DNA of 38,960 nucleotides from Candidatus Hydrogenedentota bacterium (lineage in GTDB: Bacteria > Hydrogenedentota > Hydrogenedentia > Hydrogenedentales > CAILVY01), in NCBI GenBank assembly GCA_903837785.1, contig CAILVY010000255.1, positions 1 through 38,960 of the forward strand, in the 5' to 3' direction. The notes under the pieces are model-generated. The model ran no database searches. It saw nothing but the letters and a program-made list of their open reading frames with translations, and was not told where the DNA came from. The position numbers and the translations under genes are program-made. Of this stretch, positions 15,668 through 24,040 are shown in pieces (the first letter of the stretch is position 1; each line of letters starts with the position of its first letter).

Positions 15668-16774
15668 TCATACGAGAGTGAGTTCCGATTCCAGGTCGAA
15701 GAAATGCACGTTGCCCATCGTGACATCGAGGACAAGCGGCTTGTTGATCTCGGGTTCCCGGTCGGACTTGATCCGCGCCGTGGCCGACTGTTTGCCAATG
15801 GCGATGTAGAGGTTGATCTCCGAACCCATCGGTTCCACCACTTCCACCGGCGCCTGTATGCTGATCCCCGGCTTGGGGGTTTGCGAGGCATTCTCGTTCA
15901 GGTCCTCCGGGCGGATGCCGATCGTCACGCGCTTGTTCAGGTGGCTTTCGAGCTTGCTCCGCTTGCCTTCCGGTACGATCAGGTCGATGGTCGAGGAGTC
16001 GTCGCGGAAGCGCACATTGCCGTTCTGCGCGTACAGCGTGCCGTTGATCATGTTCATCGGGGGGCTGCCGATAAAGCCCGCCACGAACTTGTTCACCGGG
16101 TGATGATACAGTTCCAGCGGCGTGGCCACCTGCTGGATGATGCCGTCGAGCATGACCACGATGCGGTCGCCCATCGTCATCGCCTCGACCTGATCGTGCG
16201 TGACGTAGATCATCGTCGAGCGCAGGCGTTGATGCAGTTTCGAAATCTCCGCCCGCATCTGCACCCGCAGCTTCGCATCGAGGTTCGAAAGCGGTTCGTC
16301 AAAGAGGAAAACCTTCGGCTGGCGCACAATGGCACGGCCCACCGCCACGCGCTGGCGTTGCCCGCCCGATAGCGCTTTGGGCCGACGATCCAGCAGTTCT
16401 GTAATCCCGAGAATCTCGGCCGCCTTGCGTACCCGTTCGTCAATCTCTTTCTTCTTGAACTTGCGCAGAATGAGCCCAAAGGCCATGTTCTTGTACACAG
16501 TCATATGCGGATACAGCGCATAATTCTGGAAAACCATGGCGATGTCACGGTTCTTCGGCGGGACGTCGTTCACCAGGACGCCGTCGATGTAGATCTCGCC
16601 GGAAGAGATTTCCTCGAGCCCGGCAACCATGCGCAGCGTGGTGGATTTGCCGCATCCCGAAGGCCCGACGAGCACTACGAATTCCTTGTCCTCGATGACA
16701 AGATTCGCTTCTTTTACCGCCTGCACCCCGCCGGGAAAGACTTTACAGAGATTCCGTAGCTCCACGCGCGCCAT
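15668..16774 (-). CDS. ABC sugar transporter ATP-binding protein (MalK/UgpC type)
   Basis: The 368-residue protein is a full CUT1-family ATPase. It has Walker A GPSGCGKST (37-45), a Q-loop in FQNYALYPHMT, the signature LSGGQRQRVA, Walker B FLFDEP, the switch His in YVTHDQ, and a C-terminal regulatory TOBE/OB region from about residue 240. Such subunits energise uptake of oligosaccharides or glycerol-3-phosphate and are often shared by several permeases. No permease or binding-protein gene is adjacent, consistent with a multitask ATPase of the MsmX/UgpC kind. GGAGGG precedes the ATG and a near-consensus promoter lies about 50 nt upstream. Confidence 0.92.
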   Translation of the reverse strand: MARVELRNLCKVFPGGVQAVKEANLVIEDKEFVVLVGPSGCGKSTTLRMVAGLEEISSGEIYIDGVLVNDVPPKNRDIAMVFQNYALYPHMTVYKNMAFGLILRKFKKKEIDERVRKAAEILGITELLDRRPKALSGGQRQRVAVGRAIVRQPKVFLFDEPLSNLDAKLRVQMRAEISKLHQRLRSTMIYVTHDQVEAMTMGDRIVVMLDGIIQQVATPLELYHHPVNKFVAGFIGSPPMNMINGTLYAQNGNVRFRDDSSTIDLIVPEGKRSKLESHLNKRVTIGIRPEDLNENASQTPKPGISIQAPVEVVEPMGSEINLYIAIGKQSATARIKSDREPEINKPLVLDVTMGNVHFFDLESELTLV

Positions 16775-16828
16775 AGTTTTCGAACCCTCCGGACTACGTC
16801 GACGTTTCCTGCGCCTTCAAGCAGGGCC

Positions 16829-16857
16829 ATGATACCCAAGGCTTTACGCAGTGTCAA
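16829..16857 (-). promoter_or_regulatory. Strong sigma70-type promoter of the ABC ATPase gene
   Basis: On the minus strand TTGACA (16852-16857, 6 of 6) and TATCAT (16829-16834, 5 of 6) are separated by exactly 17 nt, ending 54 nt before the start codon. It lies just past the stop of the AsmA-like gene, separating the two minus-strand operons. Confidence 0.75.
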
Positions 16858-16868
16858 ACCCCCTGCGG

Positions 16869-17555
16869 CTACTGCACTTCCTTGCGCAACAGCTCGACCA
16901 CCGGCCGGAGAAGCCCCTTGAGTGTTACCGCTTCCATGACCAGGCTGCGCAGGACGATGGAGGTGAGCTTTGCTGGGGAGACGGGCTGGCCCCCGCCCAC
17001 GCTCTTGATGGCGAAGGGCTCGATATGCAGCGAGACCGGCACTCCCAGCGAGAGGTTGCTTCGCGCTTCGAAGGTTCCGCCGCTGCTCTTCACTTCCTTC
17101 ACAAGCACCCGGCGCCGGGGCGCCTTCGCTCCGGAAGCGGGCTCGGCGTGTTGCGCGGCCTGGCGCGAGATCTGCCCGAGGTTCGTGCCCTCCCCCGGCC
17201 GATAGCGCAGGTTGATGCGCAACCCGTTCAGGATGATCTCGTTGATGGCGATTGTCTCCGAGAAGACGGTTCTCAAATCGGGCTGTATCAGAATGCGTTC
17301 GCACTCGATCGCCTGGTCCTCTTTGAATTCGGGCGGATTCTTCAGGCGCACGCCGCGCAGTTCAATGCCGAGGCGGGCCGGCGCAAGGCGGATATGATCT
17401 ATGCCGGCGGCCACCCCCAGCGACTCGGAAATCCGCGCCTCGACCTGATCCCGAAACACCCCTTCAAAGCGCATCGTAATGAAGATGGCGGCTGCCGCGA
17501 CGGCGATGAGCACAAAGCCCACCACGATCATGATTGCCCTGATTGCCGCTTTCAC
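16869..17555 (-). CDS. AsmA-like / DUF748-like membrane-anchored protein
   Basis: The 228-residue protein has one N-terminal helix (about 5-27) and then the AsmA/DUF748 opening, a short amphipathic segment followed by beta-strands (IDHIRLAPARLGIELRGVRLKN; ETIAINEIILNGLRINL). AsmA relatives sit in the inner membrane with a periplasmic beta-groove and are linked to phospholipid transport to the outer membrane. At 228 residues it is much shorter than classical AsmA (about 600), so it is a minimal version. It follows the lipoprotein gene by 13 nt and is the last gene of its operon. Confidence 0.7.
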   Translation of the reverse strand: MKAAIRAIMIVVGFVLIAVAAAAIFITMRFEGVFRDQVEARISESLGVAAGIDHIRLAPARLGIELRGVRLKNPPEFKEDQAIECERILIQPDLRTVFSETIAINEIILNGLRINLRYRPGEGTNLGQISRQAAQHAEPASGAKAPRRRVLVKEVKSSGGTFEARSNLSLGVPVSLHIEPFAIKSVGGGQPVSPAKLTSIVLRSLVMEAVTLKGLLRPVVELLRKEVQ

Positions 17556-17568
17556 GCCCGTGCCCGCC

Positions 17569-18291
17569 TCAATCGAACCGGTGCCCGAATTCCTGCAGCT
17601 TGCCGTAGTACTCGTTGTACTTCATCTTCACTGCCTGACGAAGCTCGGGAGAGATCAGCGGTTGCGGAGCGCCCGTCGGCAGATTGGCAAACCACTCAAA
17701 ACAGAATTTCGAGTTGTAGCCGTCCAGCACGAGACGAACCGAGGGCGTCTTCTCCTTGGAGAGAGAAGCCATCAGGTTCAGGTCTTTCTTGGGGAATACC
17801 GCGAGGTTTGTGCGCCGGAAGATCTTGAGCGCCCCCTGCGGCTTCTCTTCCAGTTGGGTGCCCATGATCACCTGCGCGGGGGGAACCTTGCCTCCGTCGG
17901 GAGTCTCAAGATACATCTGGATGCCGCGCAGCCCCACGACATCATAGCCGATACTCATGTCCTCGAAAACCGACTCGATGTGGCACTCGAAGACGACGAA
18001 GTTCTCGTCGATTTCGGCTGCGGCCTTGTCACTGTCGGCCAGAACGGTTTCCCCGGCCGCTAGCGCCTCGTCACGCCGCTGCCGTGTGACCTCCGGCCCC
18101 ACCCACAAGGCATACGAGCGCGCGGAGAAAAGGCTGGGGTACGCTGCCTTCTCGACATGCAACTGGGCAAGCGGGGCCGAGGGCTGGAACGGAACCAAGG
18201 CCTCTTCGCCGGCCGGCTTGCCGGTGGTCTTGCAGGAAACCAGGCCAAGAACGGCCCCCAGCAGCAATACCCAGACGAGTGCATGCTTCAT
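17569..18291 (-). CDS. Putative lipoprotein of unknown function
   Basis: The 240-residue protein begins with a lipoprotein signal ending in a lipobox (LVSC, Cys at about residue 20) and Lys-Thr-Thr after it, so it should be lipidated and probably moved to the outer membrane. The rest is mixed alpha/beta without a motif I recognise. Its ATG overlaps the upstream gene's stop (ATGA), indicating coupled translation. Placement between a secreted protein with a charged tail and an AsmA-like protein suggests an envelope complex, but nothing more specific is supported. Confidence 0.75.
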   Translation of the reverse strand: MKHALVWVLLLGAVLGLVSCKTTGKPAGEEALVPFQPSAPLAQLHVEKAAYPSLFSARSYALWVGPEVTRQRRDEALAAGETVLADSDKAAAEIDENFVVFECHIESVFEDMSIGYDVVGLRGIQMYLETPDGGKVPPAQVIMGTQLEEKPQGALKIFRRTNLAVFPKKDLNLMASLSKEKTPSVRLVLDGYNSKFCFEWFANLPTGAPQPLISPELRQAVKMKYNEYYGKLQEFGHRFD

Positions 18292-19127
18292 GGCTTCTTC
18301 CCTTCCTTCGGCGCCTCTGATTTCTTCTCGACCCCTTTATCGGCCTTGGGCGCGGCTTCCTTCGCCTTGCCGCCTTCGGGGGCTTTCTTCGGGGCTTCCG
18401 CAGGGGCCGCGCCGCCTTCCACGGCAGCTCCGCCTTCAACTTTCACTTTCACGTCGGCGTTGGGCGCGGGCGTTTCCGGGGTGGTGGCTTGCCGCAGCGC
18501 GTCCAGATGACTGTCCCCATCCGGTCCGCCCTGTCCGTATCGCTGCAGAATCAGTTCGCCGCTCGCGGAAGTCATCTTGACAATGCCCATGGGCCGCACT
18601 TCGTCATTCAGCCAGACGTCGACCCTCTCTTCCTTCTGATCTTCCCCCGCCTTGGTGATCACCACGTGTTCGGCCTCGATTTCCCCCTGCCCGGTGCTCA
18701 CTTTCTCCTTCCCGAGTGAATCCCGCTTCTCTTTCGCTTCCTTCCCGCCCTTCTCCGCCTGCTGCGTGTCCAGCGGCACGTCCATGGGCGGACGCTGCCC
18801 TTCCTTTACGATGACCTTGTGAATGTTGCTCGTGTCGCTGGCCGGCCCCGTCAGCAGCATTTTGTAGATTGAGGGAAAGCCAATTTGCGGGATGACTTCC
18901 GTTTCGAGCCAGTCGCCTTTCTTCCGGCCAACCTTCTCCTCCCCCACGACCGCGAGCCGGACAAAGTAGGTCTTGTTGCCCTCATTGTCTTTCAGGTCGT
19001 ACCACGCGTAGACACCCGGTTCCGGCTTGATCAACTTGCCGGAAAACACATCGCCGACCACGCCCTGGGCACCCGCCCCGCACGCCAGTCCCAACACCGC
19101 CAAGGCCAACACAATCATCCGTTTCAT
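18288..19127 (-). CDS. Secreted protein with Lys/Ala/Glu-rich tail, function unknown
   Basis: I start this 279-residue protein at the ATG at 19127, which has GGAGGAG eight nt upstream and leads straight into a signal peptide (cleavage near Ala-Gly-Ala-Gln). The mature part looks like a periplasmic beta-rich domain, including WLNDEVRPMGIVKM near residue 190, a pattern seen in uncharacterised periplasmic proteins. The last 50 residues are Lys/Ala/Glu/Pro-rich and probably disordered. It is the first gene of a three-gene operon driven from a promoter at 19161-19188. Confidence 0.7.
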   Translation of the reverse strand: MKRMIVLALAVLGLACGAGAQGVVGDVFSGKLIKPEPGVYAWYDLKDNEGNKTYFVRLAVVGEEKVGRKKGDWLETEVIPQIGFPSIYKMLLTGPASDTSNIHKVIVKEGQRPPMDVPLDTQQAEKGGKEAKEKRDSLGKEKVSTGQGEIEAEHVVITKAGEDQKEERVDVWLNDEVRPMGIVKMTSASGELILQRYGQGGPDGDSHLDALRQATTPETPAPNADVKVKVEGGAAVEGGAAPAEAPKKAPEGGKAKEAAPKADKGVEKKSEAPKEGKKP

Positions 19128-19160
19128 TCGCAAAGCTCCTCCACTCGTTCGCATGACTTC

Positions 19161-19188
19161 ATCCTATCACACGCCAACGGGTTGCCAA
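19161..19188 (-). promoter_or_regulatory. Extended -10 promoter for the minus-strand three-gene operon
   Basis: On the minus strand TTGGCA (19183-19188) and TAGGAT (19161-19166) are 16 nt apart, and TG one base upstream of the -10 makes it an extended -10. It lies 34 nt before the start codon at 19127. Confidence 0.55.
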
Positions 19189-19199
19189 AAGCGGGATCG

Positions 19200-19228
19200 T
19201 TGACTCGTGGCGGCATGCCGCTTATCAT
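19200..19228 (+). promoter_or_regulatory. Near-consensus promoter of the protease-kinase operon
   Basis: TTGACT (19200-19205, 5 of 6) and TATCAT (19223-19228, 5 of 6) are separated by 17 nt. The predicted transcript would start near 19235, about 30 nt before the protease ATG. It is back to back with the minus-strand promoter at 19161-19188, with 11 bp between the two -35 boxes, so one bound regulator could affect both. Confidence 0.75.
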
Positions 19229-19264
19229 AGCTTTCGAGGAAGATGCAGTGCAGAGGGTTGGGCA

Positions 19265-20533
19265 ATGAGGCTGATTTCCTGGGCGGTTCTGGGTTGCGTT
19301 GCCGCGTGCTGCGCCGACGCCGCGGAACCGCTCGACGTGGAGCATATCGTCCAGGAAAACGAGGGAGCGGTATTGACGCTCCTCGGCACCCGCACGAACA
19401 CCGGGGCGGAGGTGCAGAGCAGCGGCTGCTGTGTGGGGACCGGGGGCGAGATTCTGACCACCGCACATCAGATCGACGGCGTAACGGATCTGAAGGCGCG
19501 CACCCGGGAGGGAGTGAGCGTTGCCGTGACCGTGCAGGAAGTGGATAGCCGCCGGGAAATCGCGCTCCTGAAGGCGGAACAACCTCTCCCCCACGCGGTT
19601 CGCCTCGGGAACGCAGCGACCCTGAAGAACGGCGCGCCCCTGGTTTCCATTGCCGCGCCCAAAAACCTCGACTTTTCGACTGTCACGGGTATCGTCTCCA
19701 ACACGAACCGAAGCTATCGGGGATATCCCGTGATTCAGGCCGACCTGCGCGCCAGTTCCGGTTCGAGCGGCGGGCCGGTCTTCGACCGGGACGGCGCGCT
19801 CGTGGGGATGATTATCGGGAAACTCGAAAAAGAAGACTGGGTCACTGTGGTGAATCCAGTGAATAATGCCTATCCCCTGCTTGTGCGGCACGGCGTGGCT
19901 GTCCCGGAACAGTCCGCCGCACTCGAGGAAATCGAGCCGCTGCTAATCCCGGTTCCCGGCATCGCCGAGAAGGAACGGCGCGCCGTGGAAGCATACAATC
20001 AGGGCGTACTTGCAGCGGATCCCGCAACGAAACAACAGGCGTATGCGCTGGCCGTGCAACTGCTCCCGGATTTCTATGAGGCCTGGTTCAACCAGGGGGT
20101 CATTGCCGCCGCCGCAAAGGACTACGCCGCCGCCGAAACGGCCTATCTCCAGGCCGCGAAGCTGCGTCCCGGCGCCATCGAAACGCAGCGCAATCTTGGA
20201 CGTGTGTACTTGGCCCGGAAGCAGAATGACAGCGCCGCCCAGTGCTTCGCCCGCGCTGTCGAACTCGCCCCGGATTCGGCCGCCGCGTACAATGACCTCG
20301 GCGAGGTCTGCCGCTTGTTGAAACGAAACGAAGAGGCCGTGAAAGCCTTCACACGGGCCGTGGAACTCAACGCGAATTACGGCGCGCCCCATTATAATCT
20401 CGGTTTGCTGTACGCCGGAGAAGGCCGGCGCGACGAAGCCCTCCAGCACTTCCAGCGTTATCTGGCGCTGAATCCCGACGCCGAAAGCGCCAGGCAAGTG
20501 CAGGGATTCATCGAGACGCTGAAGAAACCCTAA
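19265..20533 (+). CDS. Secreted trypsin-like (HtrA-type) serine protease with TPR repeats
   Basis: This 422-residue protein has a short signal peptide, a chymotrypsin-fold protease domain (about 25-215) and four or five TPR repeats (about 240-415). His68 lies in TTAHQ and Ser168 in GSSGGP, both as in HtrA/DegP. The position normally held by the catalytic Asp (DIALLK in HtrA) is Glu98 (EIALLK), so the triad is His-Glu-Ser and activity may be altered. There is no PDZ domain; the TPRs would instead recruit partners. It opens an eight-gene operon, with GAGG placed before the ATG, and probably acts in the periplasm. Confidence 0.88.
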   Translation: MRLISWAVLGCVAACCADAAEPLDVEHIVQENEGAVLTLLGTRTNTGAEVQSSGCCVGTGGEILTTAHQIDGVTDLKARTREGVSVAVTVQEVDSRREIALLKAEQPLPHAVRLGNAATLKNGAPLVSIAAPKNLDFSTVTGIVSNTNRSYRGYPVIQADLRASSGSSGGPVFDRDGALVGMIIGKLEKEDWVTVVNPVNNAYPLLVRHGVAVPEQSAALEEIEPLLIPVPGIAEKERRAVEAYNQGVLAADPATKQQAYALAVQLLPDFYEAWFNQGVIAAAAKDYAAAETAYLQAAKLRPGAIETQRNLGRVYLARKQNDSAAQCFARAVELAPDSAAAYNDLGEVCRLLKRNEEAVKAFTRAVELNANYGAPHYNLGLLYAGEGRRDEALQHFQRYLALNPDAESARQVQGFIETLKKP

Positions 20534-20547
20534 CAAAGGAGCAGCAC

Positions 20548-22083
20548 TTGGCGGAACAAGCACCACCGGAACGCCTGGGACGTTATGAGATCGTCCGGGA
20601 ACTGGGCCGCGGCGCCATGGGCGTGGTTTACGAGGGCCGCGACCCCAACATCGGGCGCCGCGTGGCCATCAAGACCGCCCGCCGCGACCTCCTGGCCGCA
20701 TCCGGCATGGCGGACGAATTGATGAAGCGTTTTCTCCGGGAGGCACAGGCCGCGGGCGCCCTGAATCACCCCAACATCATCACAATATTCGACGCGGACG
20801 AAGAGGCCGGCGTGGCCTACATCGCCATGGAATACCTCGACGGCGGCGACTTGCGCCGGCTTATTGAGGATAGATGCAGCCTGTCGATGGAGCGGATCGC
20901 GGACATCGGCGCCACGATCTGCGAGGCGCTCGCGGCCGCCCACGATCAGGGCATTGTCCACCGCGATGTGAAGCCCGCCAACATCATCATGCTGCCCAAC
21001 GGCCATCTGAAAGTCGCGGATTTCGGCATCGCCCACGTGAGTGACTCGAATCTCACCCAGGACGGCGCCATGATCGGAACGCCCCACTACATGAGCCCGG
21101 AGCAGTTCATGGGACAGAAGACGGACGGACGTTCCGACCTCTTCTCCGTCGGCATCATCGTGTACGAATTGCTCACGGGAGAGAAACCCTTCAACGGCGA
21201 ATCCGTGGCCGCCGTCATGCAGCGAACGATGAAGGCCGATCCGATTCCCCCGGCCGAACTCAATTACGCCGTGCCCGACGCCTTGAACGACGTGGTCCTG
21301 AAATCCCTCGGAAAACGCCCGCAGCATCGCTATCAAAACGGCCGTGCCCTGGCGGCGGCATTGCGCGAAAGCGTGAAAGCTCAACCCGACCCTGCCGTTC
21401 TTGCCCTGCAGGCCCTTCCGGAAGCGGACGGGGCCTCGACAGTGCTCACACGGCCCGCGGCGGGCCCGGACACGTCCACGGTTCTAAGCCGCACCACCCC
21501 CGCGGCGGGCGGCCAGAGCGCCACGCTCCTCTCCACCTCCCCGCCTCCCGGTGTTCCGGCGGCCGAGACTATCTCGACGCGCTCCAGAAAGACCTCCACG
21601 GCCGTCGCCGGAGGCCTTGCCGGGGTGCTCGTGCTCCTGGCCGTGGGCCTGGGCATCTTTCGCGGGCAGCGGGACGGAGACCCGGTCGCGCTGCCCGGAG
21701 GGCCCTCAAAAGTCTCCGTCGAGGTCTACTACTCCGAGAGCCCGGAAGTGAGTGCCGACTTGCAGGCCGTTTCCGGCACGGAAAACGCCCAGGATCGCTT
21801 TGCCGCGGCCGAACAGGCGGAAGACGCCGCCAAGCGGATTGTCCGGCTGAAAGCCGCCCAAATCACGATTCGCGACGCGGCCTCGGGCCGTGAAATCGGG
21901 CGCGCCGAAACCGATGACATCGGCCAGGCCCAGGTGCCGGTCAGCGCCTCCCCGGAGAAAGTGACGTTTGAAGTGGCGGGCGCCGTGGAAGGCCACACGA
22001 TCCTCCCCATCAAGCAGGACCTCGCCGGACCGGACCACTGGGGCAAGGCTCAGTTCTTTGTCCTCTATGCCAAACGGCAATGA
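20548..22083 (+). CDS. Hanks-type serine/threonine protein kinase, membrane-anchored
   Basis: The 511-residue protein is a complete eukaryotic-like kinase: Gly-loop GRGAMG, Lys42 in VAIK, HRD with Asp140, DFG with Asp158 and SPEQ in the activation segment. A Thr/Ser/Pro-rich linker (about 285-345), one transmembrane helix (about 351-371) and a roughly 140-residue extracytoplasmic domain follow. That domain is not made of PASTA repeats and I do not recognise it. It presumably senses an envelope signal and phosphorylates cytoplasmic Ser/Thr. It starts with TTG, supported by AAAGGAG six nt upstream, 14 nt after the protease stop. Confidence 0.93.
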   Translation: MAEQAPPERLGRYEIVRELGRGAMGVVYEGRDPNIGRRVAIKTARRDLLAASGMADELMKRFLREAQAAGALNHPNIITIFDADEEAGVAYIAMEYLDGGDLRRLIEDRCSLSMERIADIGATICEALAAAHDQGIVHRDVKPANIIMLPNGHLKVADFGIAHVSDSNLTQDGAMIGTPHYMSPEQFMGQKTDGRSDLFSVGIIVYELLTGEKPFNGESVAAVMQRTMKADPIPPAELNYAVPDALNDVVLKSLGKRPQHRYQNGRALAAALRESVKAQPDPAVLALQALPEADGASTVLTRPAAGPDTSTVLSRTTPAAGGQSATLLSTSPPPGVPAAETISTRSRKTSTAVAGGLAGVLVLLAVGLGIFRGQRDGDPVALPGGPSKVSVEVYYSESPEVSADLQAVSGTENAQDRFAAAEQAEDAAKRIVRLKAAQITIRDAASGREIGRAETDDIGQAQVPVSASPEKVTFEVAGAVEGHTILPIKQDLAGPDHWGKAQFFVLYAKRQ

Positions 22084-22096
22084 GCCGGGCTCGGGA

Positions 22097-22105
22097 TGCT
22101 ATAAT
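22097..22105 (+). promoter_or_regulatory. Internal extended -10 promoter
   Basis: TGCTATAAT at 22097-22105 is a perfect extended -10 element in the only sizeable early gap of the operon. The matching -35 region overlaps the kinase stop and is poor, which extended -10 promoters tolerate. It would give kinase-independent expression of the downstream genes. Confidence 0.5.
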
Positions 22106-22150
22106 ACGCCACAGAGGGAGCCGAAAGCTCCGTGAAGGGGAGATATGCGA

Positions 22151-24040
22151 ATGCTGAGAAATCTTCTGATGCTCATCCTGGCGGCTTGGCTGTTGACGCC
22201 CGCCGCATCGGCCCAACTGGCGCAAGGCAAGCCCGCCCCCGCCATCAAGGCCGTGGATATCCGGGGCCAGGCCATCGACTTGGACGCCATCATCCAACAA
22301 CAGCCACGCCTCGTGATTCTCTACTTCTTCTCCGTGAATGCCGGCGATGAAATCGCGATGAAACTCCGCTATCTCGACATGCATTACGGGAAAGACAAGA
22401 TTCGCATCGTCGCGTTGGGACTCCAGGGGGACGCCGCCGCCCTCAAGACCTTCGCCGACCGCCTGGGCATCAAATACGCGATCATCGACGCTGCGCTGTT
22501 GAAGGACGCGCCGTGGCTCAAAGAAGTCACCTCCTCCCCGCTCACTCTTTTTGTGCAGGCGGACAAGGAACGGACGATCGAGCGCGTGATTGTCGGAGGC
22601 GGGGCGGGGCAGGCGCAAATCCTCAAGGAAGTTGCCGAGAACCTGTATCAGCAGCGCGCGAAGGAGGCCTTGGACGTGGCCAACGAGGCCGCACAGTCCG
22701 GCGAGGACAAGAAGGGGGCTACGGAGCTCAAGGGCTTCATTCTGATGTCCGAGGGCAAGCTCGATGAGGCGCAGAAGGAATTCGGCGCCATCGACTCCAA
22801 GAGCGGGCTCGCGGCCGTGGCGCTAGAACAAGGCAAGCCGGAAGAGGCCCTCAAGATCGCGGATCAGGCCCCAAACGATGCCTATGCGCGCACTGTGAAG
22901 GCGGAAGCCCTGCTGAAAACCGGCAAGGTGGATGAGGCCGCCGCCGCCCTCGCCCCCGCCGGAGATGCGCCCGCGGCCAATTGGCAGAAGTCCGAGGCCC
23001 TGAATTTGCAGGGCCGGGTGGCGCAGCAACAGGGCAACGCTGACGCGGCGATTTCCACGTACAAGCAAGCCGTGGCCCTGGATCCCTACAATGTGGTCGC
23101 CCTGAGCAACGAAGGGGCGGCCCACCGCGGGAAAGGCGACTTGAAGCAGGCCGAGGAAGTGCTTCAGAAAGCCAGCGCCCTCCGGCCGGACGACGTGGTC
23201 GAATTGATGCTGAAACAAGTCCAGCGTGACCTGAAAGCCGCCAATGACGTGAAGCGCGGCGAACTCATTCGCACGCAGATTGCGGAATTGTCCAAGCGCT
23301 ACGCGGAGATGAAACAGGCGGCCGCCGATAAACCCAAGGACGACTGGACGACACGTCCGCTCGTGATGGCTTTCCTGCCCTCTCCGCAACAGAACGTGGT
23401 TTTCGAGCGTGCCGGACTCGATGTCCTCCTGCAGCGCGAGATCGAAGCGCGCCTGCAGGGCGACGAACGCGTCGGGATCGTCGAGCGCCAGATGCTCGAT
23501 CAACTCCTGCAGGAACTCAATCTCGGCAGTTCGGAACTCACCACCGCCGACACGCAACGCCGGCTCGGGCAGGTCCTCTCCGCGGGCTATCTCGGGTTCA
23601 TCGATTTCGGGCGGATGGGCGCCGACATCATGATGTATGTGCGGCTCGTGGATACGGAAACCACGGCCATCGCCATGCAGACTTCGCAGCCGGTTGACGA
23701 GCAGAATCCCGTGAAGACTGTCGAGGCCGTGCTCGCGGAACTGCAGGCAAAGCTCGTTAGCGGCCGCGAGCTGCAAGGGTTGATTGCCGACGCCTCGGAT
23801 GAAAGCGCCGTCCTCATCAACCTGGGTAAGAAGAGCGGCGTGCAAACCGGCCAGGAATTCACCGTCTATGTGGACGGCGATCCCGTCGAGGCCGGCGGCA
23901 AAGTCATCGCCCATCGCCAGAAACCCGTGGCGAAGCTCACCGTAAGCGCGGTGGAAGCCGAGTACGCGGTCTGCAAAGTGGCGAACAAGCGTGAAGGCGC
24001 CACACTGGCCAAAGAAATGAAGATAAAGGCGGCAAAATGA
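22151..24040 (+). CDS. Secreted redoxin-like / TPR / CsgG-like fusion protein
   Basis: This 629-residue protein has a signal peptide (to about residue 21), a thioredoxin/AhpC-fold domain (about 22-160), a TPR-like helical region (about 165-350), a domain resembling CsgG/FlgO/LpoB-type secreted proteins (about 385-540, starting near RPLVMAFLPSP), and a small C-terminal beta domain. Where thioredoxins have CxxC this reads Ser61-Val-Asn-Ala-Gly, so the redox centre is absent and the fold is probably structural or binding. The ATG at 22151 has GGGGAG eight nt away; the ATG at 22145 is too close to it. The end overlaps the Rieske-like gene by 4 nt. Confidence 0.75.
   Translation: MLRNLLMLILAAWLLTPAASAQLAQGKPAPAIKAVDIRGQAIDLDAIIQQQPRLVILYFFSVNAGDEIAMKLRYLDMHYGKDKIRIVALGLQGDAAALKTFADRLGIKYAIIDAALLKDAPWLKEVTSSPLTLFVQADKERTIERVIVGGGAGQAQILKEVAENLYQQRAKEALDVANEAAQSGEDKKGATELKGFILMSEGKLDEAQKEFGAIDSKSGLAAVALEQGKPEEALKIADQAPNDAYARTVKAEALLKTGKVDEAAAALAPAGDAPAANWQKSEALNLQGRVAQQQGNADAAISTYKQAVALDPYNVVALSNEGAAHRGKGDLKQAEEVLQKASALRPDDVVELMLKQVQRDLKAANDVKRGELIRTQIAELSKRYAEMKQAAADKPKDDWTTRPLVMAFLPSPQQNVVFERAGLDVLLQREIEARLQGDERVGIVERQMLDQLLQELNLGSSELTTADTQRRLGQVLSAGYLGFIDFGRMGADIMMYVRLVDTETTAIAMQTSQPVDEQNPVKTVEAVLAELQAKLVSGRELQGLIADASDESAVLINLGKKSGVQTGQEFTVYVDGDPVEAGGKVIAHRQKPVAKLTVSAVEAEYAVCKVANKREGATLAKEMKIKAAK

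Noticed and set aside
15668..16774. Assigning ugpC or malK by name
   Set aside because: The motifs are shared by all CUT1 ATPases and no permease or binding-protein gene is adjacent to decide the substrate.
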